Positions 1-9,904 of a DNA stretch of 64,000 nt are shown piece by piece. Numbering within the stretch: position 1 is the stretch's first letter; every line of letters starts with the position of its first letter. The stretch comes from Beta vulgaris subsp. vulgaris (taxonomy: Eukaryota > Streptophyta > Magnoliopsida > Caryophyllales > Amaranthaceae), in the NCBI RefSeq assembly GCF_026745355.1, contig NC_079206.1, positions 12,581,779 to 12,645,778 of the forward strand, written 5' to 3'. A model generated the notes under the pieces. It made no database searches and had not been told where the DNA came from. It saw nothing but the letters and a program-made list of their open reading frames with translations. The position numbers and the translations under genes are program-made.

Positions 1-745
1 CTATAGATCTCCATCCCCAAAATCTTTTTCGCAGCACCCAAATCCTTCATTTCAAACTCAGCACTGAGAAGACCCTTCAACCTCTAAATATCAGACATGG
101 TCTTTGCAGCTATGAGCATATTATCAACATACATGACCAAATAAATAAATGACCCATCATATAGCTTGTTGTGATACACACAACAGTCATACAAACTCCT
201 GTTGTAGCCTAACTCAATCATCGAACTGTCAAACCGTTTATACGAGGCCTAGAAGACTGCTTTAGTCCATACAAGGACTTCATCAACCTGCAAACATAAT
301 TTTCTTTTTCAGGAACTTGGAACCCATTTGGTTGGGTCATATAAATCTCCTCTTCCAACTCCCCATGTAGGAACGCCGTTTTCACATCTAGTTGCTCAAG
401 TTCAAGATCCTGATGTGCAACTATTGCTAGTAGCACCCTGATGGAAGTATGTCTGACTACTGGTGAGAAAATCTCATTATAATTAACTCCTTCCCTTTGT
501 GTGAACCCTCTTACAACAACCCAAGCTTTGTACTTGACCCCGTCAGAAGATAAGGTCTCTTTCTTCTTCTTGAAAACCCATTTGCACGTGACAATCTTTC
601 TCTCCTTAAGACGTTTGACTAGCTCACAAGTCTGATTCTTATCCAGAGACTCCATCTTATCTCCTATTGCAGCGAGCAATTGAGCAGACTCACTACCAGA
701 AATAACTTCTTTATAAGTGGATGGCTCATGATTTTCCACCTCCAC
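1..745 (-). pseudogene. Copia reverse transcriptase fragment (outer minus-strand element)
   Basis: Translated on the minus strand, this shows typical Copia RT: WVFKKKKE, the ARGF-like VVRGFTQREGVNYNEIFSPV, LDVKTAFLHGELEEEIYM and LYGLKQS. A frameshift follows near position 230-240. In the next frame, below about position 218, the catalytic box reads YVDN instead of YVDD, and an in-frame TAG follows shortly after. The enzyme would copy element RNA into DNA, but this copy cannot be active. Its C-terminus and RNase H are left of the window. Confidence 0.88.
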
Positions 746-1103
746 CTCAGCACCTGCAGTGCATAAGCAACCATATCCTCAAAACCATACCTCTTTGGAG
801 GTCCTACACCAACTCTTTTAGTTCCATGAAGTGCTATGCTTGGTTGATGTGTTTTAGATGAGGTTAACTGATAACTAGAAGATTGAGTAGCACCATGTTG
901 ATCTTCTCCACCTTCGTGCCGTGATTCGCTCTCATCGTGAGTGACTTGCAACTCCACCTATTTATCAACATCTCTAGTAACAGACCCCACAATAGACTTC
1001 ACATGGGAGTTAAGCATAGAATTTTCAGCAAATATTACACTCCTACTAAGTATAACACGACTCTCAGAAAGGTGATCAGATTGTATAGCCCTTAACTCCA
1101 CAC
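746..1103 (-). pseudogene. Degenerate linker between integrase and reverse transcriptase of the outer Copia element
   Basis: On the minus strand this stretch joins the integrase C-terminus (VFVGF) to the RT domain. It can be read only by changing frame: stops follow VFVGF directly, and an Asp/Ser-rich low-complexity piece (DESESRHEGGEDQHGATQSSS) is typical of the variable region upstream of Copia RT. No separate gene is present. Confidence 0.6.
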
Positions 1104-1388
1104 CTAAAACCCCACAAATACACTTTTCTTAGCTCTAGATTCTAATTTACCCCCATTTACCTGATAATAAACCGTAGAACCAAAAACTCTCAATAAAGAA
1201 TAATCTGCAGGCTTACCAAACCACACCTCATAAGGTGTTTTACAGTCAATACCTGTGTGAGGTCCACGGTTGATCATATAGCAAGTTGTACTTACAGCTT
1301 CAGCCCAAAATCTTCTAGCTAACCCAGCATTTGAGAGCATGCACCTCGCTCTCTCCAGCAATTTTTGGTTCATTCGTTCTGCAACTCC
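1104..1388 (-). pseudogene. Integrase C-terminal part of the outer Copia element (left piece of the split)
   Basis: The minus-strand translation begins GVAERMNQKLLERARCML and continues through RFWAEAVSTTCYMINRGP to KTPYEVWFGKPADYSLLRVFG. It ends at VFVGF followed by a stop. These are standard Copia integrase motifs downstream of the catalytic glutamate region. The reading frame is cut exactly at the Sirevirus target site (1389-1393). Its N-terminal continuation is at 13714 and beyond. Confidence 0.9.
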
Positions 1389-1393
1389 ATTCT
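1389..1393. repeat. Target-site duplication ATTCT, left copy
   Basis: ATTCT lies immediately before the 5' LTR of the Sirevirus element and recurs at 13709-13713 immediately after the 3' LTR. Five bases is the usual Copia duplication length. It marks an intact insertion into the integrase codon run QQN|GVAE of the older element. Confidence 0.93.
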
Positions 1394-2530
1394 TAATATG
1401 TTCCCTGTTGTGAGTTTTGAATGATGACAAACCACATTGAACTATTATATTGCATGCATGTTTTTGTTTACATGTGTAGGTGCCAAAGTACGAGTTCAAT
1501 GGATAGAAAGACGAAGCTAGTGAAGCCAAGCCTTGAAGAATTGCATGAAGAACAAGATCAAGTTGTAGCATTTAGGTCTTAGATGCAATGTAAGTGGTAT
1601 AAAGGTTTGAATGCACTATAAGGGTTTGAAACTAGAGAGATGAGCTAGTTGTGAATGACAAGAAATCTCGATTACTTGTCATACACAACTACAAGTAAAA
1701 CTTGGTTGATTGAAACAGTCTGGGAACATATCTGAACCAGTCCTCAAGGTTTTATTTTATGCATTCGTATTTTAGGAAAGTTTTCTTTCCGCGTAAAATT
1801 GATTTTCAAAATACACGGATGCATGGTTTGTTGTGTAAGCAAGATTTCTTAATTATGGTAAGTGTGCTATATGATATTATACTAAGTATATTTTCCTTGG
1901 AATAATTTCCATAATCTCTAGGAAAATATACTCTCATAATATCATGTAAATATTTACTTACCAAAGGCTTATTTAAGGAATTTTGCTAACACACAAACCT
2001 TAAGCTTTTGGCACGTATATTTTCAAAATACTCTAAGCAAAAGCACTTCATCTCTTGAACTCTCAAACCCAAGCATAAACCCGTATACCACATAGATCTT
2101 AAATTACTCTCATTCTAAGAGTGTAAGGCTGTTTTGTTTTTGAGAGAAAAACTGATTGTATTTGAGCATTCTGTGAGTTCAGTTTGCTGGGGAAGTTGAT
2201 CAGGGATCAACTTCATTTGAACCATCATAGTTGGTGGTTGAGTCGAACTTCCATAGGTGGAAGTTGGGGAATCATCTTGTGCAGAGGTGCATAAGTGATT
2301 GAGTGTAATTCTTTTGTTATTCTGAGTTGATTAATAAAAGAGTGAGTGAGTGGAGGACGTAGACTTATTAGAAGTCGAACCTCGTTAAATCCTGGTGTTA
2401 TTTATTCATTGCTTTTATTTCCGCTGCTAGAGAACTGTACTTTTACTGTTCTTACTATAATAAAAAAAAGTTACAACATTCGGACAAACACTCAATTCAC
2501 CCCCCCTCTTGAGTGTCTCTTGCACTTACA
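1394..2530 (+). repeat. 5' LTR of the Sirevirus element
   Basis: This stretch matches 12575-13708 almost base for base. The expected start TGTTATG, seen in the 3' copy, has decayed here to TAATATG, and it ends TTACA before the primer-binding site. It contains a long inverted repeat (1871-1900 against 1918-1945), also present in the 3' LTR. LTRs hold the element's promoter and polyadenylation signals. No specific TATA box is assigned here. Confidence 0.93.
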
Positions 2531-2531
2531 A

Positions 2532-2546
2532 TTGGTATCAGAGCCT
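2532..2546 (+). promoter_or_regulatory. Primer-binding site, initiator tRNA-Met type
   Basis: TTGGTATCAGAGCCT follows the LTR end after one base. This is the canonical plant Copia site complementary to the 3' end of initiator tRNA-Met, used to prime minus-strand DNA synthesis. A matching site on the opposite strand (15457-15469) belongs to the outer element. Confidence 0.92.
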
Positions 2547-2585
2547 AACTTCTTGAAAGGGTAACACCTAGAGAAGGAGGACATA

Positions 2586-4433
2586 ATGACTACTCAAGAA
2601 ATCACTAGTGGACCCGGAGGATCAAGGCTACCAAAGTTCAATGGAACCAACTATCCTTGGTGGAAGAATTGCATGAGAAATCTGATCATTGGCACAGACT
2701 ATGAGTGTTGGATGATCATCAGGAATGGACCAAGGAAGGTGGCTAACAATTCAGATGGAACAGAGAAGAAGGAGAGTGAGTACACTACTGCAGATCTAAA
2801 GACCTTCGAGAAGAATGCGAAGGCCATGTCACTACTTCAACAAGGTATTACTGATAATGAGGTAAGCCGTATATTAGCATGTTCTACTGCTAAGGAAATA
2901 TGGGAAACCTTAGAATTAGCCTATGAAGGCACTACTGAAGTCAGGAGATCTAAAGTTGATATGCTTATGTCTAAATATGAAACTTTTGATATGAACCGAG
3001 ATGAAAATATAAGAGCTCGTTTCATGACAATTATCAATGAACTTAAATCTCTTGGAAAAGACTTTACTAATGAAGATTTGGTGAGAAAGATCTTGAGAAG
3101 TTTGACAGGTAAATGGCTGCCCAAGGTGACTGCTATTCAGGAGGCTAAGGATCTAACGAAATTATCCATGGAACAACTTATTGGGTCATTAATGACTCAT
3201 GAGATGTTGGTGGATTCAAAGGAGGAAAGTACAACCAAAAGTCGTGGGTTAGCTTTGAAGGGTGAGGAAAATGATGAACATCTCGATGAGATTGGGCTCA
3301 TGGCTAAGAGGTTTGAGAGGAGTCTTAGAACGCAGTTCAAGGGGAAGTCTTGGAAGAACAAGGGCAACTTGAAGAAGACCAGTTTCAGCACTGGTTGCTT
3401 CAAATGTGGAGAAACTGGACACATGATTAAGGATTTTCCAGCATGGAAGAATGATAATGGAGGACAGAGAGAGAAGAAAATGACTAAGAGGGCTATGCTA
3501 GCCGCCTGGGGTGATTCTGATTCAGGTGGTGAAAGCGAGGAAGATGAAGCCCTAATGTGTGTGACTGCTCTAATTGGAGACATAGATCAAAAGCAGACCA
3601 GTCTAGGAAAGAAAGGACACATGTGTCTCATGGCAAGAAGCAGCTCTTCCGATGAAGAACAGGTAACTATCTCTAATATGCAAGAACAAATGAGATATTG
3701 TGATATAGATGAGTTACTAGGTTTTATTGATTCTGCTATTGAACAAAATGTTAAAGGAAATGATGCTTATAAAGCTAACAAAAAGAAGTTGAGAGAGGTA
3801 ACTCGAAACTTAGACCTAAGTGAAAGTCGTTCTGCTGAACTTGAACTTATTTGTACAGAACTGAAAGAAAAAATTTCAGAGCTTGAAATAAATCTGGATC
3901 AGAAAAACATTGAGCTTGAGATGCTAAGACCTCAATCAGATTTTTCAAAAACTGATTTTTATCAAAATAATGATACAGGATTCAGTAAACTCAAGGAGGC
4001 TGAAGTTGAAGGTATAAATTTCGAGTTACTCAAACAGAAAAGCTTTACTTTAGAACACTCTGATTTAATTTTGGCTCATAACTATCTAATTGATGATGTG
4101 GAAGAATTGTTCAATGAGTATGTGGATTTGAAAGCTTCTTTTGCTAGCACAACTGGTCCTATTGTTAATGTCGAAGATTTATGTTTGGAATATGAGGGTA
4201 AGATTTGTGATCTTCAATCCGAATGATATGAACTAAGAAAAGGCAAGAACATTGCGACCACTTCTGAACCAGATCCAGAACTGGTTTCAAAACTTAAGGA
4301 TGAGCTTCATAAGGCAAAGTTGGATCTTGCCATTGCTGCAGAATTTAATGAAGCTCAACTTAAGAAACTTGAAACCAAAGAACAGGATTTGAGTGACTGC
4401 TTGAGACAGATGAACAGGTTGCTCGATGCTTAG
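2586..4433 (+). pseudogene. Sirevirus gag polyprotein with one premature stop
   Basis: The ATG at 2586 opens a frame that encodes a DUF4219/UBN2-type gag. It has FNGTNYPWWKNCMRN near residues 19-33, and the core around AKEIWETLELAYEG and LKSLGKDFTNEDLVRKILRSL. A CCHC knuckle follows at residues 271-284. Its last cysteine is replaced by Phe (C271, C274, H279, F284), which should impair zinc binding. The C-terminal half is charged and heptad-like (a probable coiled coil, by inspection). A TGA at 4224-4226 ends the open frame at 546 residues, but the same frame continues to a TAG at 4431-4433. Confidence 0.88.
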
Positions 4434-4544
4434 AGTACTTTAAACATTCTGACTTCAAAACCTGGTAATCCTCAGAGGTTTGGATTAGGGTACTCTGGAA
4501 CCAGTTCCCATCAGCCACCAAAGTTGGGAAGAGATGAGACTTGG

Positions 4545-4547
4545 ATC
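4545..4547. repeat. CACTA target-site duplication ATC (left; right copy 5802-5804)
   Basis: ATC lies on both sides of the CACTA element, and CACTA transposons generate 3-bp duplications. Removing the insert and one ATC restores a continuous retrotransposon sequence between gag and the protease. Confidence 0.85.
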
Positions 4548-5801
4548 CACTACAAAAAAAAGTCCATTTAGAGACGGACAAAATCCGTCCCTAAATAGGT
4601 CAAATCCGTCGCTATATGGGCTTAGAGACGGATATTGTCCCTCTCTAAAACCCTTGTCGCTAATTCGAGTTAGAGACGGATTTTGGAAATCCGTCTCTAA
4701 AGTTTAGAGACGGATTTTGGAAATCCGTCTCTAAGCTTAGAGACGGATTTAGGAAATCCGTCTCTAAACTTAGAGACGGATTTTTAAAATCCGTCTCTAA
4801 GCTTAGAGACGGATTTTGCAAATCCGTCTCTAAACTAGAGACGGATTTTGAAAATCCGTCTCTAAACTTAGAGACGGATTTTGGAAATCCGTCTCTAAGT
4901 TTAGAGACGGATTTCGGAAATCCATCTCTAAATTCGCTGAAAATATAAAATATATAAACGAAATTAACAACGCGATAGTTCCTAATATTATCATGATTAT
5001 ATTTAATCACCTATTATTACCTACCTAGTTCAAGTTGATCTCATTACCATTTAGGAATATCCCTTAAGTAAACCCGGTTCAGCTCTACAAGGGAAAGGAT
5101 AAGAAGACTCCACAGTCGCAAGAATCGCTGTTCGTAGGAATCGAACTTGTAACCTCAAAGAAACGAGAAGAAGCTCCAACCAACTACACCAAATACAACT
5201 TGTATACTTCTCTACATAATATTGGTAATATGTAGAAGAAATATTAGAGACGGATTTTTAAAATCCGTCTCTAATTTAGGGACGGATTTGAAAATCCGTC
5301 TCTAAATTAGAGACGGATTTCTAAAATCCGTCTCTAACTTAGAGACGGATTTCTAAAATCCGTCCCTAAATTAAAGAAGCGCAATAAAATATTCGTATTT
5401 GAATTTAGAGACGGATTTTTAGAATCCGTCTCTAAATTTAGAGACGGATTTTAAAAATCCGTCCCTAAATTAGAGACGGATTCTAAAAATCCGTCTCTAA
5501 ATTAGAGACGGATTTTGAAAATCCGTCTCTAAATTAAATAGGTGGAATAAAATATTCATATCTAAATTTAGAGACGGATTTTTTAAATCCGTCTCTAACT
5601 TTAGAGACGGATTTTTAAATCCGTCTCTAACTTTAGGGACGGATTTTCAAAATCCGTCTCTAAAATAAATTAGAGACGGATTTAAAAAATCCGTCTCTAA
5701 ATAAATTTAGAGACGGATTATCAATATTCCGTCTCTAAATTAGAAACGGATATATATCCGTCTCCAAAAATCCGTCGCTATATAAGCTTTTTTTTGTAGT
5801 G
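4548..5801 (+). mobile_element. Non-autonomous CACTA (En/Spm) element built from short palindromes
   Basis: The ends are CACTACAAAAAAA on the left and TTTTTTTGTAGTG on the right, the diagnostic CACTA terminal inverted repeat. Total length is 1254 bp with an ATC duplication. Two blocks (about 4560-4935 and 5246-5775) contain some twenty copies of a roughly 30-bp palindrome of the form TTAGAGACGGATTT..AAATCCGTCTCTAA. Subterminal repeats of this general kind are known transposase-binding regions in CACTA elements. The middle (4936-5245) is unrelated to the palindromes. No transposase is encoded; open frames through the palindromes are fortuitous. Confidence 0.95.
5138..5208 (-). repeat. tRNA-like module inside the CACTA element
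   Basis: On the minus strand, TTGGTGTAGTTGGTTGGAGC resembles a tRNA A-box region. About 30 bases further on, GTTACAAGTTCGATTCC resembles a B box. The spacing is close to that in tRNAs and tRNA-derived SINEs. No cloverleaf was checked, so this is not called a tRNA gene. It may be a captured SINE fragment. Confidence 0.4.
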
Positions 5802-5804
5802 ATC

Positions 5805-6300
5805 TCTGAATTCAAGAGAGGTAAGTACGTGTTTGCAAAGGACATGCACGTATGTACCTACTGTGGTAAGAATGGTCATGTTATTAATACTTGTTGGACT
5901 AAGCAAAAACATGATAAAAGAAATCAGTCTCATGTTCACAATGCCCTTTATCAGAAGGGTCACCACAAATTGGTCTAACAATGGAAAACATGATAAAACA
6001 AAGAAGACCAATGTAAAACAAATCTGGGTTAGAAAGGACAGAGTCAAACCAGTTGCCAAGGACAACGAACCCAAGAAAGTCTGGGTTCCTAAAACTAAAC
6101 CTTGATTTGTTGTGCAGGTTAGAGTGAGAGCAAAACCATACTGGTATTTGGACAGTGGTTGCTCGAGACACATGTCAGGAGATAAAAGTCAATTTCTCTC
6201 ACTCGTAGCCTATGAAGGAGGAAGTGTCACCTTTGAATTTGATCAAAGGTATAGGTAAAGTTGGTAAGACACTTTCTCAAGCATTAATGATGTTTACTAT
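5805..6300 (+). pseudogene. Sirevirus gag C-terminal knuckle and protease
   Basis: Just after the CACTA insert the translation gives an intact CCHC knuckle, CTYCGKNGHVINTC (5853-5894). A basic stretch ending KKVWVPKTKP follows, then the aspartic protease signature YWYLDSGCSRHMSGDKSQF from about 6139. The protease would cleave the polyprotein. Stops around 5976 and 6103 and a frame change after SVTFEF show that it is broken. Confidence 0.85.
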
Positions 6301-7440
6301 GTAGAAGGTTTGAAACATAACCTCTTGAGCATTTCTCAACTATGTGACAAAGGAAACCATGTTGAATTTGAAACCAATCTTTGTCATATAGTCAACACTG
6401 AAACAAGGGAACTGGTCTGCAAGGGATTTCGACATAACAATGTTTACATAACATTTTTAAGTCAGATTCCAAAGACCAGTGCCACTTGTCTTAGTGTTAT
6501 AAAGGATGATCATTGGCTGTGGCATAAGAGACTTGGACATGTGAGTTTTTCTTTACTAAATAAACTGAGAATCTCAAGACTTGGTGACAGGTTTACCTAA
6601 CATCAAGTTTGCTGCAGATCATATTTGTCATGAATGTGCTAAATGTAAACATGTCAAGTCCTCTTTTCAGCCAAAGAAGTTTGTAAGCACAACTAGACCT
6701 TTCGAACTTGTACACATGGACTTGTGTGGGCCCATGCGCGTGCAAAGTCGAAATGGTCATAGTTATGTGTTTGTGTTAGTTGATGATTATTCTCGTTTCA
6801 CTTGGACAATCTTTTTGAAGTTTAAAAATGAAACTTTTGAAGAATTTGAAATTCTGGTAAAACAAGTCCAAAACAAGATTAGTCATCAACTGGTCTCTAT
6901 CCGGTCTGATCATGGTTCTGAATTTGACAATGTCAGCTTCGTAACCTACTGTAATGATCATGGTGTATCTCACAATTTTTCAGCTCCTAGAACTCCACAA
7001 CAAAATGGAGTGGTTGAAAGGAAAAATCGCACTCTAGAAGAAATGGCAAGAACAATGCTTCTAGAGAGTGGTCTTCCTCGAAACTTCTGGGCTGAGGCTG
7101 TGAGTACTGCGTGTTATATTTTGAAAGAGTAATGTTGAGACCTTTACTGAAGAAAACACCTTATGAGCTCCTTAGGGGAAGAAAACCAAACATACACATT
7201 TACGTTTTTGGGTGCAAATGTTTTGTACACAACAATGGTAAATCAAGTTTGGACAAGTTTTACCCTAGGAGTGATGAGGCTGTTTTCGTTGGATACTCTT
7301 CACACAGCAAGGCATACAAAGTTTTCAAAAAAGAACCTTGTGTGTTGAAGAAAGTATCCATGTCTTGTTTGATGAGACTAACATGTTCAGCAAGCATGTG
7401 CAGGTTGAAGATGCTGATGAGTTCGAAATTGGTATGCTGA
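6301..7440 (+). pseudogene. Sirevirus integrase (GAG-pre-integrase and catalytic core)
   Basis: KHNLLSISQLCDKGNHVEFE leads into the zinc-binding pre-integrase region with LWHKRLGHVSF and the CHECAKCKH pair. The catalytic core follows: HMDLCGPMRVQSRNG with the first Asp, RSDHGSEFDN with the second, and NGVVERKNRTLEEMA with the Glu. FWAEAVSTACY, TPYELLRGRKP and AVFVGYSSHSKAY complete the C-terminal part. Frameshifts near 6590 and 7125 split it into three frames. The DDE residues themselves are intact. The enzyme would insert element cDNA into the genome. Confidence 0.9.
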
Positions 7441-7789
7441 ATTTACAGGGCTAAGGATGAAGAAGGTGCTGAACCAGGCTCACCACACAACTCTCATAGA
7501 GAGGAAGAGTCTGGTCCAGCACAGAATCAGGTAGCTCAAGAGGTAAGGGAAGGAGATAGTGACTCAGATGCTCATCCACATGAAGATGATGCAGATGAGA
7601 CCACTATGGAAACTGGTTCACCTGCTCAAAACAACAATGAGACAGGGGGAACCAGTAAGGAATAGGTTCAACATTAGAAGGCACAAATGCAAACTTTGAT
7701 GTGAACAAATCTTTTAAGTACAAGTCCTCTCACCCCACTGATCTAATCACTAGTGATATTAACAAGGGGGTGCAGACAAGGAATCTTCT
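7441..7789 (+). pseudogene. Acidic linker between Sirevirus integrase and RT
   Basis: In shifting frames this encodes Glu/Asp/Ser/Asn-rich sequence typical of the variable Copia region before RT (for example DSDAHPHEDDADETTMETG near 7560-7620). No separate gene or insertion is visible. Confidence 0.5.
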
Positions 7790-8600
7790 TTGCAAAACTT
7801 TTGTGCATTCTATTCCTTCTTATCAAATGTTGAACCTACTGACTATAAGGTTGCTTTAACGGATCCAGATTGGGTTCTAGCCATGCAAGATGAACTCAAT
7901 CAGTTTGAGAGAAATCAAGTATGGCATCTTGAACCCAGGAGGAGAACATGTCTGTTATTGGAACTAAATGGGTGTTCAGGATAAATTGGACGATTCAGGA
8001 ATTATAGTCAGAAACAAAGCTAGGCTAGTGGTTCAAGGGTTTAATCAACAAGAAGGAATTGATTATGATGAAACCTTTGCTCCAGTAGCCAGGCTTGAAG
8101 CTATCAGGATATTAATTGCATTGGTGCTCAAATGAACTTTAAACTCTTTCAAATGGATGTTAAGACAGCCTTTCTTAATGGTTATTTGAAAGAAGATGTT
8201 TATGTAAAGCAACCCCCTGGTTTTGAGGATAGTGACTTGCCAAATCATGTTTTTAAACTCGACAAAGCTCTTTATGGTCTCAAACAAGCTCCTAGAGCTT
8301 GGTATGAGAGACTTTCCAGTTTTCTTTTAGAAAATGGCTATAAGAGAGGATCAGTTGACAAGACACTATTCTTGAAAGAAAAGGGAACTGATCTGCTAGT
8401 GGTCCAAATATATGTTGATGATATTTTGTTTGGAGCTACTAATCCTGATTTGTGTAATGAGTTTGCAGATTTGATGAAGAGCGAATTTGAGATGAGTATG
8501 ATGGGAGAACTTAGATTCTTCCTTGGCCTTCAAATCAAGCAAACCAAAGATGGAATCATGATCCATCAACAGAAATACCTCAAGGAGCTGTTGAAGAGGT
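7790..8600 (+). pseudogene. Sirevirus reverse transcriptase
   Basis: The domain starts with DPDWVLAMQDELNQFERNQVWHLEP. It continues in another frame with [30 protein letters not shown], then [39 protein letters not shown] and the catalytic [11 protein letters not shown], and ends at LKELLKRY. The YVDD box is intact. Frameshifts lie near 7960 and 8130. After KRY the usual linker to RNase H is missing and the sequence jumps to [12 protein letters not shown], which indicates an internal deletion of perhaps 30 codons near 8600. Confidence 0.9.
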
Positions 8601-9236
8601 ATGATTGGCTCATTGCTTTACTTAACAGCCAGTAGGCTAGATATAGTGTTTTCAGTAGGGTTGTGTGCGAGATTTCAAAGCAACCCTAAAGAATCTCACC
8701 TAAAGGCTGTTAAAAGGATTCTTAGATATCTCAATGGTACTGATGATTTGTGTTTGTGGTATCCAAAGGGCAGCAGCATGAGCCTCATTAGATACACAGA
8801 TGTTGACTTTGCTGGTTTTATTGTGGACAGGAAGAGTACTTCTGGAATGGCCCACTTCTTAGGTTCTTGTCTCATTTCATGGGGATCTAAGAAACAAAAT
8901 TCTGTAGGATTATCCACAGCTGAGTCTGAGTACATTGCTGCTGCTTTGTGCTGTGCTCAACTCTTGTGGATAAAGTCAACACTAAAGGATTTTGGGGTCG
9001 GTTTCGGAAGTGTTCCTATTTTATGTGATAACACAAGTGCAATCAATATTTCGAAAAATCCTGTCCAGCATTCTAAAACCAAGCATATTGAGATTAGGCA
9101 TCATTTTCTAAGGGACAATGTTGAAAAAGGTAATGTTGAGTTGGAGTTTTGCAGGTCAGAAGATCAACTAGCTGACATATTTACAAAACCTTTGAGCAGA
9201 GAGTGTTCATCAAGCTTCGTACCTTGTTGGGTATGA
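8601..9236 (+). pseudogene. Sirevirus RNase H and pol C-terminus
   Basis: [26 protein letters not shown] leads to the RNase H domain. DVDFAGFIVDRKSTSG supplies the first Asp, STAESEYIAAALCCAQ the Glu and CDNTSAINISKNPVQHSKTKHIEIRHHF the second Asp. The pol end (DQLADIFTKPL) is recognisable. The frame itself is open, but it is separated from RT by the deletion noted at 8600. RNase H removes the RNA template during element replication. Confidence 0.9.
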
Positions 9237-9904
9237 TTAAGATTAGACAATGAGCTCTTAGGTCTTGACTTGTCCCTTTGGCTAGTCAAATGATGTCAAT
9301 TTGTGTATATATCTCTTTTTCTTGTACTTTTCTTTTGTTTTTAGGGCTTACAAAGTTCTTATGCGATGCTGAACTGATCATCTTAGTACTTGGGTACTTA
9401 AGCATAAGTCTTAAAAAGGTAAGTTGGCACAGACCAGTTGCAGACCACTTGGGAACCAGATTCTTGAGGCGGTTATTCTCTGAATATTTTGTTTATTTTT
9501 CAAATTTCAAATTAGGAAAATAAATGAAGTGACGGTTGTAATTAAGGCAACTGCAGTTTGCAAAGAACGGATATATCCGTTTGATTTTTTTCTTCTTACC
9601 ATCTTATATATATTCTTGCATGTGATCATACTTTCCTTATTTCTCTCTTATTCTCTTTGATCACATATTTTCCTGATTTTTTTTGTTGCTTATTTTCTCT
9701 CGATCAAACCCTAATTTTCTTCTTCTCTTTTCTTTCTCGAATTCTTGAAACACAAATTGTTCAAGTTTTTTCTCTTTATTCTCAAGTGCTCAAAACAGAG
9801 GGAATTCAGTCTCATCATGTAAAAGAAGAAGTACTAGGTTGGTCGAAAAGGAGGTTGAAGAATCTCCTGAAATTTAACTAAGAAAGAAAAGGAAGTGGCT
9901 GAAC
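9237..9904 (+). other. Sirevirus spacer between pol and the extra ORF
   Basis: This is AT- and pyrimidine-rich sequence (TTTTCTTCTTCTC-type runs at 9640-9770) with no convincing coding content. The position and composition suit a 5' leader for the downstream ORF, possibly a subgenomic or spliced transcript. No promoter motif can be assigned with confidence. Confidence 0.4.

Noticed and set aside
4660..5010. 116-residue minus-strand frame with LETDFxNPSLS repeats
   Set aside because: It is a translation of the CACTA palindromes; the repeat unit is 30 bp DNA, not a protein repeat.
9278..9881. Hydrophobic frames after pol as an envelope gene
   Set aside because: Low-complexity pyrimidine-rich leader; frames do not connect to the downstream ORF and show no envelope features.
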